From: Numida meleagris
Lineage: Eukaryota; Chordata; Aves; Galliformes; Numididae
Direction: 5' to 3'
NCBI RefSeq assembly: GCF_002078875.1
Contig: NC_034415.1
Location: 23,832,331-23,896,330, forward strand
DNA length: 64,000 nucleotides
Under the pieces are notes generated by a model. It saw only the letters and a program-made list of their open reading frames with translations, had not been told where the DNA came from and did no database searches. The stretch's first letter is position 1; each line of letters begins with the position of its first letter. A program made the translations under genes and the position numbers. Of the stretch, positions 23,801-38,800 are shown piece by piece.

Positions 23801-26800
23801 ACTCGGTGCTTTCCTCTTTTGGTTCTGGAGGCAAAGATTGCTCAAGAGAAAGCCTGATAGCCTGAGGAAAAATAACCATTTAGGTTGCAATATTAACAAC
23901 AGACGAAAAGGTTAGAGAACTTTTTTTGTTTATATCTTACAGAATTTCAAGATATGCCGTAGTGCTCCAGAGCCATAGGTTTGCTTTCTATCTCAACGAC
24001 AAAATCATTTCTGTTCAGTCCTTAATAACCGCCCACCAGACAACTAATAAAAATAAATCCTTCTTTATAACACATATTATTAGGTCTACTGTTAACGCAT
24101 GAAGGAGATATGTAATTTAATCATTTGGCAGAAAGCCTTGAAAACTTTAAAAGAGAGTAATTGTCAAGTGGCCAATTGCTTTCTTAACGGGTATTAAAGT
24201 TATTATTCCTTAACAGAATTAAAGGTAGTAAAAGTATTTATTTAAATGCACTTGTTATCAAACTGCCTTCCTCATAAACAGAGTAATTGACCGTTGGTAG
24301 CAGGACAAGACATCTGGTGGCAGTTCAGAAAAAAAAGAAATATACATAAGAGATTTACTATAAATAAACTAAAACACTGCTAGACATAATCAAAAATTTC
24401 ATGAAGATGTAGTAGATACCTATAGTATATACAAAACTCAGAACAGTCAAAGAAGAAAACTGGGCAGACAGACATAGGGGCATTAAGATTTTAAGACAGC
24501 AATTATTATTATTTGCAGGAAGATTATTCCAAGCACAGGTGTGCACATCTTCTGAAACAACATGCATGCAACCAGCCAGCACTGTAATGACCAGGCCACA
24601 TCATGCATCTAAAGATGTCTTCTTGCAGACACTGCGTAAATTGCTGATGTGAAGATTTTAAGGGCAAAAATCAAGTCTGTATTCTTCATTCTCTGCTTCC
24701 AGGACCTACATTAACACTCTGATCAGAATTAAAAACCAAACCAAAACAAAAGCAACAATCAAACACCACCACCACCAAAGACCCCACCACATCAGACTGC
24801 TGCTGTAGGTGGCCTTGATTTTCAGGAGTGCCAAGTGTTGGTGGCCCTCTTGGACAGGCACTGATTTTTCTTAAAAATTAGATCATACTTAGAAAGCAGA
24901 CTTGTTAGCTACCACCTTACTTAATGCAGCAGTTAATGAGAATCTCAAGGAATACAAAAAGCAGCATAATAATTCCTCCTCCAAAATACACCTCTCCAAA
25001 ACAAAGAGGCAGTCAGGCATTGATTCGCCCAGATTTTCAAGGAACTTTCATGATACACAGCTGCTATTTGTGCCTTTGAAAATCTCCCCAAGGTCATTTA
25101 GTAACAGAAACTGATGGAGGATGATCACTTTAAAGAGAAAGGAATGGGCAAGAGCAAGATCATGAAGCCTTTTAAATAGTCTACCTCTTACACACGAATC
25201 TCTAAGCAAATTATAGCTCAGTATAAATATTTATACATAGAACTTGAGTTCATTTTTGCTCATCTACTATGAGATTATATTTTAAATAGATTCTATTTTA
25301 ATTTTCTCTCTCTCTCCATTCCACCACCTGCTTACTGTGTTTCTGTTTTGACATTTCCCCACACAGTATAACAACAGATGCTACATTATTTACGGAACCC
25401 AATCAATTATATTATAGAAAAATAAACAACAGTAGCTCATTAGAGCTCTTTTCTTTGAGCAAAGAATGCGTCGCTCCCCAAAGTAACCAGTCTCCCAGGC
25501 TTCAACGTGAAATGGCAGTTTACAATGGATATTCTGTACCAGCAAATCAAGTCAGAAAACAATGATGAGATGGATCACGTTAATAACTCTTGAATATGAA
25601 CATGCAATTTCAGTTTTGTTGATAAAAAGATGTTCGGTATGTGAATAGCTCAATAGCCTGATTTTAAATATATGAACTGAACATAAAGGCACTTCTGTAA
25701 GTAAACATTGTTGCAGAACAATTCAGTATAAGTAATCTGTATACTTGAAAATGGGAGTGTTAGTAAACATTATTGTTAAAATCCCTTTTGTTCTACTAAG
25801 CAAACAGATCCTATTATTTTCATTACTGCAGCCTACATTAAAACAGGGAAGCCCACGTCTATTTTGATAACAGGGACTAGTTTCGCAGGCTTTATGTAAG
25901 AAAACAGTTTTCAGAAGGGCAACGTGTTAGGAAAGGTTCAGGAGCAGACAGACTAAAGCAGAGTGAATTATTGTTTCCATGCATACAAAATTACTTAAAT
26001 AAATAAAACATACTTATTACTTGAATCTGGTTATGGATTTCTCAGTAGTCGGTTACTGCTACAGTACTGATCTATTTCCAATTGCTATTAACCTCACAGA
26101 ATGGCAGCCATTTGATTGCTGTTGACAAAACTCTCACAGTCCAGTTCTGTAAATCACTCATCCAGCTGTGTTTTATTTTCTATTCTGGGCTTATGTTAAC
26201 AACACGAGCTGAAAAAGTCATCAGATACTGTAGGACAATACAGAAGAAGCGGACTGTATTTCTCCAAATCATGGAATACGACCGTTTTGACTGAATCTAG
26301 TATTTACAATGCAGAACTGTTTAAAAGGATTGTGAAGTCTTAGGTGGTTCAGATTTTCTAATGCAATTATCTTGGTCAAAATATATATGCAAATGCATTG
26401 CTTATGTAGTTTGTTTATTGGGTTTATCTCAGGGAATAATAGATGCATCGGTAGCCAACTTTTTCAGTTGTGTAATGCAATTTTTTCATACATCAGCAAA
26501 GTACACAAGACTGAAATGTCAAGTATGTATTTAAGTCTGGGACAGGGGGGATGAGGAAGGCTGTGATTTATCAGGATTCTGTGGGTTCCAAGGACTTCAA
26601 CTAAATGGAAAATTAAACAAGAATATAACGACAAATTTCAAATCTCCATCAGCGATGGGAGACAGAGCAAAAAAGTTATATAAGCTCCACTAAAAAAGAC
26701 TGGAACTCTGATATTTTATATAAACGAATAAATATTCAAAATATATTTTCTATTTGTGTTAATACTGAAAATATACTCTGGAAATATATATTCAATAGGG

Positions 26801-29800
26801 ATGTTGATACAACTTTGTAGTGATTAGCAAATTCTTTACAAAATCATCTATGCCCAGAAGTCAAAGGACAACACTCAGTCAACTCTGATTTCATTCAATA
26901 CATTTACGTGTATTGAAAATTTTATTCAAAGGTTTCAAAGTCCTTTTCAAATATGAGCTAGCTGTGTTTCCTGCAGTTCTGTAAGGACATCTATTTCAAG
27001 ATCACTTCACAGAACAGCTGAAAATACTTTAATGACTAGCCTGTTTCACCTTTCCTTTGAAATGTGGCGGGGCTTCAGGGGAAGAAACATGGCTGTAACA
27101 CAGCCTTTTTTTCCTGTCTTTTAAACTATATTATGCATTTGCCAGGAGGCAAAAAAGAGGAAGCCACTAATAGAAGTAAATTCATGTGTGATTTATATCT
27201 ACAGTGTATGCCTATATTGTTTTACATATATATATATGATAAGAAATTTATCAAAATATTAATTTGGGGTTCACAGAAATAGTACGCTTTGAATTAAGGT
27301 TACACAGTGTGCTGAATGAAAGCTGCAACCTCCAGAAGCATCAAGAATCCAGAAAGTAGCTAGAAAAAGTAAAACATCCCACCTCACGTTCTTCCTCCTG
27401 TTCTTTCCGAATTTGTTCCAAACGAAACTGCTCTGCCATTTCTCTCTCTTGTGCTTCCCTCTAATAAGCAGAAACAAACAGTAATCACACATGTACTCAC
27501 TTCACTTTCCAGCATTTTGTTTTGTGGTGTCCATTAAGCTATATGAAAGCAAAGAAACTTCTTAACTGTTCTGCTGGAACAGGAATGGTTCATGGATGAC
27601 TGACATCTTTGCATCATATAAAGCCATATGAATAAAACCTTCATGGTCCTTATGAAGCTTGTTAATGGAAACTAATCTCAACTCAACTTCTGTCATCAAG
27701 AATTTACCACATTAATATGATTGTTTACATAAATTTTGAAATCTCCATTTTGAATTGTCTAAACATTTCATTACCACTTAAGGCAATTATGGCTCCTACA
27801 GCAAAGGTCTAATCTTAAAAAGCAGAACTGAAGGGAGGGAATCCTCTGCTGCACGGAGATTTCACCACTTCTGAAGAGATTCATGTCCCAACATTCACAC
27901 TGCTGCTTCACCACATGCACACCTTTGCTCTGTCAGCTTCGAGCGATATGCGGTATGCTTCATCCTGCTCCCTTTTCACATTTTCTCTGGCTTCACGTTC
28001 ATCCTGGGGAAGAAGAAAACGAAAATGAGAACTGTCAGCACACAGTGACAACCATGACACATATCTTCATATTCACCAGTATTTTGTACCCTCAATTACT
28101 TAATAACAAAAAGTTGGTATCTCACAGGGATGTCAGTCACATAGCTGACCACTTGGCCTGCCTTGTAGTATGGAAGGACATCGCGTGGTTTAGAAAACAA
28201 GGCTGAATTTTAGCTTGCTTTCTGCTCCAACTGCCAGCAGGCAATGGCTCGTCCTTCAAGAGGATGCCTGCTCCCATGGACTTTGCTGGTAAAAATGCCC
28301 TCAGAAGGATCTGCCCAAGGTCACAGCTTTTCGACATCACCCACAGACCTCAGTTCACACTGAATACAACAATGTGAAAGTAACAAGCCCTGCCCTGAAG
28401 TGTCTCAAACACATAGATACAGGCAGACAATAAACATGAGGTTAGTATGCTAGCAAACCTAGCGAAGTATCTTATTAGCAAACACAGCACAAATAGTAAG
28501 AGATCATGAAAAATATGCCAATGACAAAGCGAGGCATCATCCATACAGTGGAGGATCAAGAAGTAGATATCCCTGAAAGCTGGAATAACTGCACGGGGGT
28601 GATATCTGACAAAGCAAAGTATACAATCCATAGCTCCGTCCTCTGCCGCTGCAGCCAGAGACAGAGCATGCTGCTCTGTGCTTACTCTTCTTACATCCTA
28701 TAATCCTCCCAGAGCCCTGCAGAGGCTGCAGTGTTTCCTACAAAAATCAGTAAGATTTAGCTGTAAGATTGCTGGTGGGCTCAGCGCTGTCACCCAGAGT
28801 TAGCAGCAATGCAGCACTTATACTGGGGTTTCACAGAAACGAAAACCTGCTACTCACTCCTTTTTGAAGCATTATGGTAATCTTTCCATTCATCTGAAAG
28901 GACTGTTCCACATAAAGGAATCATTTTGCAATCACTTTTATCTATTTGTTCCCAGAAACTTCACTATTTGGCAAAAACTCAATTCTATATGGAAGGAGAG
29001 CACGTTAACTGTTATTGTCAGGTTATGCAAACATGCCAAGATGTTCCTCAAATGAAACTCTTGAACATACTAGTGGTTAAGAAGTTCAAAGTTGCACATA
29101 ACCATAAGAGAAAAGGCTAAATTGCAGGAAAAAGTATACAACCTCCAGCTGGAATGTAATAAGATCTTTTCAGAGGAAACTCTTCTTCCTTATAGAAACA
29201 GGACCCAAAATTATTTTGCAATCAGTGTCTCCTAAATTTCGTTCACAGAAGATAGAGAATCCATCACCTTAGTTCAGCAGAGCTAAAACACGAGTAGACT
29301 GAATTCTTGCAAAATGTTTTGCACTTTCTGTAAGCACACCGTAAGTTTATCTTAAAATGGTGGGAAGCAAAACTATCTTCCCAAATCAGCTTATTGAAAG
29401 AAGACTACCTGAGGCAATCTTCAGAGGATAAGCATTTGAAAAAAAAAATTAAGAACTGTTTTTGGAGACAATCTGTTCAGCTTTCATGTTTTGCAACTTC
29501 ATACATCATCGTAACTGAATTTCAAGAATCACACAAGTCCAGTAATGCCGGAGGGAAAACTGAAAGATCAGTTGCAATTGTTGCAACTACAAGCTCTTTC
29601 CTTTGCCAGAGATTGCTAGCAATTAACATATAGTTACTTTAGTTTACCAAAAACAAAAAAAACCCACCCACAGACTGATAAGAAATTGCGTACCGACTTT
29701 TATTCTGCATTATAGAAACTGTCTAGAAAACTCAAGGCAGTTACTTGAGATGAGCACAGGCTTCATTTACCTACAAGGATCTTCACTGAGTAATTTCTGA

Positions 29801-32800
29801 AATTGTTTTAAATGACATTATCTGGATGGCACCTTCAAAAAATACTGACACTATAAATTCTACCATAAGAATATAAATATTAATTCCAGACATCGAAAAC
29901 TACATACTTGTTTCCTCCGTACTCATCATAGTTATCATTGTCCTAAAACTGGATTATGAAAAAGATGTCAGGAATGCGAAGAATTGCAACGCATGACTGC
30001 TTGGTCCTCATAAAAATATGTAAGTCACGTCTAAAAGTAAATGACTGTGCCACCAACCATTACAGCACATGGAAACAATACTGTTCTTACTGAAACACAT
30101 CTCAGAAATACATCTGCAGGTAGAATAAACAGCACTGGAATTCCAACTTCCATAGGTGAAGAGCAAATGTAATCACTCACATGGAATGCAGTTCTGCACG
30201 ACTCCTGTGTTTTGCTGACACCAATCCCACACTACAGGAACAACCACAACTACAGTGATCATGGCAAATTTATAGCATTCTCTGATTCAGAGTTACACTT
30301 TGGAGAAATTTTAAACATCGGATCCTGTAGTTCTTTTTGTAGCACAGTTTGTTGTTTTAGTCATCACTTTTTCTTGAGAAACCACACAAAGCATAAGGAT
30401 GACTCAAGTTTATCAGAAAACAATAAAATAAAAATGATAATGGTGACAGGAAAAGCAGATCAAAATATTTGGCAAAGAATCTTTCATTGCACTAACAAAG
30501 AATGCATGAAGAAAAAAAGAAAGAAAAAGAATAGCAATACTACTAATAATTAAAAAATCATGTCATATGTGTTATCCACTAACAAAACATGAGGTTATTG
30601 ACAACTTGTCAACAAAACTATGACACAACTGTTAAGCCCTACACAAACTGCAACATCTACTGAGCATCAATAAATGCACTTCCACGTTACTTTTGCAATG
30701 AATGTGAAATGGCCATCTTCCATTTTCAAGAAATCAAGATGTGAACAGACAAAATCTTATCCTGGTTCACTTAAACCGCCTACATCAGAAACAGAGGTTA
30801 CGCTCAGAGGTGGAAGAAAACAGGAAGCAGTTACTGAAACCATATGAGGATTACACTGCAACACACAGGACTGTATCTTCTAGCTCAAGAAAGTAGACAG
30901 CGGGAGTAGAGACTATTCAGTGATTAATGTCAAACACTACAGAGATATTGAAAGATTTCTACAGGCAAAGTTACCACAACAACAAAGAGACTGCTCATTA
31001 AGATGACAACGTATGACCCAAGCATTCATAAAGAAGGTGAACTAAAGGTCTCTGCCTTGCCATTTTGACAATGCATCAATAAGGGTGGATGTTCATTCAG
31101 TTGAAAGCTGATACCTTCAATAAAGAGAATATGAATTTTTCCACAATATATTCCTTAGCTATTAATTTCTCTGTTATAATACACACTAGAGATGTTAAGT
31201 CACAACAACAAAAAATAGTAAATACACATTCATGAGAGGGTTCAAATGGACCAGATAAAATATTGTAATGTCCACAGCAACAAGACTAAGATAAACTTAG
31301 CTAAAGTTAAGAAGAAATATAGGATAACACTCTCCAATAATTATTCCCTATTCATTTTATGAAGTCACCTCCAAAGCACCTAATAGCAGACACTGTCAGA
31401 TGCAGGAGGATGGAAAAGCTGGATTTCTGATTGCATTTAGGACAGCAACATCCCCTTCTCCTGCAGATTATACAGGGAAAAAATACACAAGGACAAAAGA
31501 AAAAGTTGGCTTTTTGGATGGGATATTTTGCTGGAAATGTCAGCCTTGGAAGTTCTGGGCTTGTTGTTGTTGCTTGTAGGTAGGATTTAATGATTTAACC
31601 CCAGGTATCAGTTTTGTACCTGACTGGTTTCAAGGGAGATGTGCTACACTTTATTCCCCATTGCATTTTAGGGTGAGCTTTATTGTGAAGTAAAGCCAGA
31701 TAAAACAACTTGAGAAGATTAGCACGAGCAGAAGACGTTTATCAGAACATCGATGAATAAATGGCTGTTACAAAAAAATAAAAAATAAAAAAGTTTATTC
31801 ACAAATGCTGAATGTTCATCTGAAAGATGGCTCATTTCACTAAAACACTCCTGAAATTAAAAACTGCAAGTGCTTTAGGCTATTCATGGGAGCGTGAAAG
31901 AGAAACACCCCTTTGTCCAAACAAACCAGTTTAATAAGAGCATTAATTTGACTCAAGGAGATGACAGACTTGCACATTGTGTAACTTAAATATACATGAT
32001 GGGGAATACGTAGAAGAAAAAAAGTGTACACAAAGTGCATTAGCCATATGGGGATGACAGAAACAAAGCAGAGGAAAGTTTCTGTGGTGGCAGAACCAGA
32101 GGTGGGGAGTTTGTTGGTACAGCCCAATTCCAGATACTGATTTTTGTAATTCACCTCAAGATAAGAGTGATAAGAATGAAAACAACAAATAAAGAAGTTG
32201 TAGAAGCAGATTTGCAGTTAGTTTCCATGAGAAGTCATCCAGACCATCTTGTGGATGCCTACAGATCTGGGTTGTGCTGCAGGGAAAGCTGAGGTTTATT
32301 AAGAGAAGCAAAGCCAATATCCAGTGATTGCGGCCATCAGCATCCACAGCTGAAAATCAATCTTAACTAAAGATATTCTCACTTCATTTTCTTTATTTCC
32401 ACTATCATTACTTTACATTTTGTCCACGTTCAAAATGATACATAAACTCCTGAGGGCAAATGTACCTGCTGGCGTCGTAGTACGGCACACAATGGGAAAT
32501 CAACTGCTGGAGCTTTGGGGTGCTATCATATTACAAATACAAAGTTGGAAAATTTATTCAAATAAATTTTGATTACTGTAGTTTAATTCGTTATAACTAG
32601 TAATAATTAGTAAAGTGCTAATTGGATTTTCAAGGGGTTATATCACAATCTTTGTTAGATGCCTGCCATCACCATTATCATTTTGTGGTTTGGAATTTAA
32701 TGAATTTCATGTATTTATTCTCATAGCCTCCTGTTGTACAAATACTCTATGCCATGATACACATGAAACTGTTAGATGGGGCAAAGAATATTAAAGGTAT

Positions 32801-35800
32801 TAAAATGTCTAATTTCTAATGTTTTTAATTCATATTCCTAAACAGAAATTCCAGAGGTCCTCCTGCATTGTTGATGGAAGCATTTAGGCCATCCTCTAAC
32901 TGCAGAGCACAATTGCAGGAAAGGAGTGGAAAAAAGCAACTGATCCGAAGCAGGAAAAGACCAACAGACTGCAGTTTAGGAGAACATTCACGAGTGCTGC
33001 TCCTCTTGAGTTTCCTTTGTGGCTGTCAGATACGACATTTAAAGAAGAAAAGAAAAAAAGGTGCTGGAAGCTAGAACTGCTATATCATCATGGCAAAATA
33101 ATAATAATTTCAAAACCCTGATATTTGACAGCAGAGAAGCAGAAAAGGAAGACAGGGCCTACAGATATAAAGCTCCTTACTGCAAAGTTATAAAAATAGC
33201 CAGTAAATCCCTGCCCAGTACAGACAGACACACTAGCATATCTTTGCCAATAGTTGTAGTAGTGAAAAGGTGAACTGATGTATGTTACTGTTTTGGAGTG
33301 GTTTCTTTCCATTTACGTATTTTTTACATCTCCATCCAGACATTAATTAGGAAAGACATTTTTTCTCATGCTGCAGCTTCTAGGAAGAAGGGATGTCAAC
33401 TAAGATCAGACAGCAAAAATTCTGACTTTGCAGGTCTCCATTTTTCTACAGTTTATCTTCAGCAAGCCTGTTTACATCAGTTTTTCCAGTTTAAATATTC
33501 TTAAATCTCTCTTTTACGGAGTGTGTCAACAGCCATAGTTTGAAGCAAATTGAAGTTTTTATTTGGATTTGTAAAAGTACAATTTTTCAAGCCGTTGTAG
33601 GTATTTAAATTCCACCTTGAAGTCTAACTTGAGAGCAGGAGTGCTAGTGTAGCATAACTACAATAAATACGATGAGAGACCTACTGTTACTTAAAAGTGG
33701 ACAAGTTGGACCAGCTGTGTAACAGTCAATGCTTTTACAGTAATAAATGTTGACAGCAAAAATAAAAAGAATGCATTACTGAGACATCATCAAATGAGCC
33801 TTGTCACTACATGGAAACTCCACCCTGTATAAGCTTGTCAAAAAGTGTTACTGTAATCCTTTGAGAAGCCTCCTCCTCAGGCAACAGAGAAAAATGCTTA
33901 GGATCAGCCCAGAACAGGTGTGTTGTACTGTAATGCCAGTGTTTAATCACAGATCTCTTCACATTAATCTCACAAAGGAACTAACTTGGATCTATGTGGG
34001 CCCATCATGCAATGCTGAGATGATTATTTAACTATCAAATTAGAGAAAGAAAGCAAACAGAATATTTACAAATGGACATTCCAGGGTGTACAATATTTTA
34101 CAATTATAATTTTCTTGTCAAAGTCCAGCAGCAGGTACTGACACTTAAGAGGAACTGATACCATGCACTCCTTTCAAAGTCAATCCCTGATAAATATCAG
34201 TTCACACCTTGATCAACATTGGCAGAGGCCAGTTCTCTGCTTTGATACCCTCTTTCACTTACAGAAGAAACTCTTCAGTGGAATTTATTTCCTCTTTGAA
34301 AAAATCCCCAACCCTGCTGCCCAAACAATAGTTAATGTATAAACATTTGTAGTGCGGACCAGAGGAGTAGGCATGGTTACAAAAGCAAAGTATTTCCATT
34401 GGACGTATAAAATCATTTGTGCAGCCTTTTATACCACTAGGAGCCTGAAACTCACAGGACTAACTATTTCCCTGGGAGCAGGTAAACCACTGTTACTTTA
34501 TATTAAATGCATCTATTAACTTATCAGAATCATTTTGCATACGCAGCTTGAGGCTGGATCAGCAGACCCTAGACCTGAGCACCTTGACAATGGGGGGACC
34601 ATATCCGGCCAGCCGGCCTTGCTGCGGTTGTTGCCATTGACTCTACCACTGAACCATCTATTGGCCACTTCTTACCAAAAGCGCCACAGTAGTACAACAT
34701 CAGTGTGTTGTTGATCATGTTCTTATTTGTAGCTTTTTACTATGGCAATTTAAGTAACAAACTTATAAAAACAGACAGTGTGACAGCTAGACCATGTGTC
34801 TGGCACATCAACAGCGTGGCCCAAAAGAGGGAGTGGGTTTCTGAAATGTCGTCTGGTCCACACAGCTGTCACACAGCAAGCAACAGGCTCAGTGGTATGT
34901 GAACGGCTCAGGAGCCCTGGAGAGAAAAGGGAGAAGGGATGCCAGATTTGTCCTACTTTAAGACAGCTTGGGAGAGAGAACAGGTGCCTAAATTTTGCAC
35001 CACTTGCACCTCAAGACAAGCAAGCTGGATTACTCTGACTATGTGTACACGTCTCAGTATTTTTTAACATATTTCTTTGGAGACTATGTAAGAAAAAGCT
35101 TAACCAAACACTACAGATAAATCTTTAAATCTAATCAGTGGTTAAATGATGGAATGACACCATGGAAATATGTCCCATTTTGCCTAATTAAAATTGTATG
35201 AGGCTAAATCAGTAAATTTTATTAATACATGGATGCAAAAGCACAGGATTTAGCCAGCCATACGATTACCTCCAGCAACAAAACGACTCACGTTGCTCAG
35301 GTGAGGTGCGTTGGTGATGGTGTTCTGAGCATCCAGCCTACAATACCTTGATGATCCACAAGCCAGTGACGCCTCAACAGCTACAACCAGCATCACAACA
35401 AACACCTGTACCATTCGAAGGCTGTGGTAATAGTCATCCTGTACTGAAATAACCATCAGAGGGCACTGCAAAACATGCTGTGCTAAACTGAATTATGCAA
35501 TAGCTGTGTTTGAAGCTTTCATGGGCATGCAAGTTAAAAATCCAAAATGGAGAAGTTCAGCTGCATAAACTGACTCACTAATGCTGACAGGGTGTTATTT
35601 ATTTAAAAGTGTTTTCAGTTCCATTTTTCTCTTCACACACTTCTGTTTACAGCAGAGCTATACAGGTGACTTCTCCTTTTAAAGCACAAAAGAATTCTCA
35701 GCTTATCTTCTTGTGGTTTTACCATGACTTACTGTTGCTATTAAGAAAACAGTAACAGAAACCGGACCTGTATCCTGTTTGCTATTGCCATATTTGGGAA

Positions 35801-38800
35801 AAACATGCACCAACTGCAGTAAGACCTTAAAAAACAAAAGGTGATGATATTTGAATGCTGTAAGCTGTCAAGTACAAGAAAGCTACATGTTATGTAGCAA
35901 ACCACAAACACTTTTTTTTTTTTCAGGTGAAAGCCTTCCACTGAGTACAGTCTGCTCGCCAAATTCTCCTCTCTCTAGAATACCTATTAGTCATTCCTCA
36001 TCTTTAAGTTCCCTGTTTCAAAGGCAGAAGTTTCTGAGGTCAACTTTCCTGCATGCTTGTAACAAGTGAAGCCAAGTTACAAGTAAATATTTTATTTGTG
36101 TATAGAACCCACAGCATCTGAAAATCTGCTGCCCCTTAAGTTCATAAAATTTTCCATTCGTCTTCTGAACGTCAAGGTGTATCAGGAAAAACAAAATAAA
36201 ACAATAAAACTAAACTAAATCTCCCACTGGGAAAGAAATGTCTATGGTCTCTCAGTGACAAGAACACAAAAGGAAATGTGAGAAAAGACAACAGAAGTCT
36301 TAGACAAAGATAGACTTTAGAGGAATATCTAATAATCATCTTTCTGTTCTCCCTATGTAGGTAGAGCATTTAGAATAACAAGTCATGAGAATCACAGAAT
36401 TGTAGGGGTTGGAAGGGACCTTCTCCAGAGAAGGAGACAAGGAGACTCCATCACCTCTCCGGGCAGTCTGTTTCAGTTTCTGTCACCCTCAAAGTAAAGA
36501 AGTTTTTCCTCATGTTCGTATGGAACTTCCTGTCTTCCAGTTGGCGCCTGTTGTCCCTTGTCCTGTCACTGGGCACCACTGAAAAGTATCTGACTCCATC
36601 CTTTTGACTCCCGTCCTTTGGACACTTATAAGCACTGTTAAAATCCTCTCTCAGTCTTCTCCAGGCTGAACAGTCCCAGGCCTCACAGCCTTTCCTCACA
36701 CTGGAGATGCTCCAGCCCCTCACCATATTTGTGGCCCACTGATGGGCTCTCTCTAGAAGTTTCTAGTCTTTCTTGAACTTAAGAGCCAAGAACTGGACCC
36801 AGCACCCAAACGTAGCCTCATCAGGGTGGAGTAAAGGAGGAAGATCACCTCCCTTGACCTGCTGGCCATGCTCTTTTTAATACCCCCAAGGATAGCACTG
36901 GCCTTCTTGGCCACAAGGGCACACTACTGGCTCACGGCTGACCTGCTGTCCACCAGGTCCTTCTCCATAGAGAGAAGTACCCATCACACTGGGGACATGT
37001 ATTACAGGCTGTCACTGTTCTTGGTCATCCATGGAAGGGCTCCCAGAAACTCAAGATGCAGAAGCCAGTTGCCGGTTCTGCAATAAGAGCCTCAAGGCTA
37101 CCAAGCTTTCTCTTTCTTTAAGCTTTGTCTCCCTCATGCCCAGATCATTCTCAGTTGCAAACCCATCTGATTTTATCCAGGATGGGTTTATAACTATCTC
37201 ACTTGACCCTCACCTTTTTCTCTCCTCCACACTGATCTTCCCTGCTCTGGACAATTCTTCTGGTCTCCTGTTCCTCCTCCTGTTCCACTCCAGTTTCTAT
37301 ACACTTCTTCACACCTACTTCCTTCTCCTATCTCTTATCTGTTCTTAAACCCCTGCCTTAGTACGCCCTCCTTTCCCTCTGTTTCCTTCCTTTCTGCCAG
37401 CACTTTTTAGTTTCCAGTTCTGAGTCTTTTTTTAGAACTCATCTGTGATGTGAATTTTACCTTCTTATTAAAGCATTAAAAAATAAATCTATACCCAACA
37501 TACTGCTGCTAAAATGTAATAAAAGAATTCAATTATATAATGTCTTGGATTTTTGTTGTAATTCTCATATTAAAAGTCATGTTCAGTATTAACAAAATCA
37601 GAGTCAAAAATCAATTTTCTTTACCGATGAACTACAGGTAGCATAAATAAAGAAGAAAAAATGAATTACAAATATCATGCAGGTACCGTGCCTTCATATT
37701 TTTATAACCATAATCAGTAAATTTTATACTAATAAGATACAAGATGTAAAAGTGAAGAATGTGTTTAGTCAATTATTGTCAGTCAATATCTATACAACAG
37801 GATAAGAATAATCTTGAATGGCAACACACCAATTATTATAAATTCCTAAGTATTTCATTACTTTCAAATGTCACTCAATTTACAGAGTCACAGATAAACA
37901 CCTCTTAATTGTACACCTCACTGTGTCTACCTCTTCGCAATTGAAACACTGTTTTTGAAAAGTTGTGTCATCATGTCCCCATTCTGCATTGTTCTGAACA
38001 GTGATTCTGTACCAGCATAGTTCTGGTTTTCAAGATTGCTTTTAATCTCCCTTTAAACAAATACACTTTAGACATATAAATCTATTTTTCCTTTCTACTT
38101 ACAGCTTAATCTGGTAATTGCAAAAAAAACCTGATTACTGCTCCCTGGTATGAGCATATTCCACTGCAAAAGCAAACAGTTACTCATGACTAATAATCAC
38201 TAAAAGGAAACAAACATGAAAATAACAGTAAACCAATAAGGAGGAGATTTTCTTTTTGAAAGAGAGATCTAACTACATACACAAAAGAGATTTATTGTTT
38301 TTATCTCAGGTATTGGAAGAGGCACGTTAAAATGTGCCATACCCACCTTCATTGGCTAAAGAGACATTTGGTTATGTTTGCATCCCCAGTGATTTGTGGA
38401 AGCCAGTAGGCATCTGCAATAACTTTCAACTCTCACCTCATCCTTTATATCTTCCTGCTGCTGGGCACTGAAGATCTCCATTGCAGCCATCAGCCTCATC
38501 ATTAGCTCATCCACTGTCGTGTTACCTAGCAACAAAGGAAGACCACAGAAATTCATACCATTAAAGTTATTAAAAAATAAAAAAAAAGAAGTCATCTTAA
38601 AATTAATCTGTAAGAAATAGCCAGTTCAAAAAAAGTGAGTAGAAAATGCAAATATCTCAGTAGAATTATTTTAATTGAAAATTCAGAATTGTTTTTGCAA
38701 GCAAACGATCATAGGCTAAAATTTTGAGTGGTTCAAATCTGAAAAACTGGCTTAGTTTTGCGTGTCATAACACCACTTTTCTTCTAATCGTTGTTAGAGA

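Noticed and set aside
23435..23865. Plus-strand open frames over the UBX exon
   Set aside because: These are antisense shadows of the FAF1 exon at 23646-23861, which has correct splice sites and homology on the minus strand.
31712..31725. U6 snRNA-like word GAGAAGATTAGCA
   Set aside because: Only about 13 bases match U6; the flanking 5' and 3' U6 sequence is absent, so it is chance.
36451..36726. 91-codon minus-strand open frame
   Set aside because: It lies inside the CR1 fragment and is a remnant of the LINE, not a host gene.
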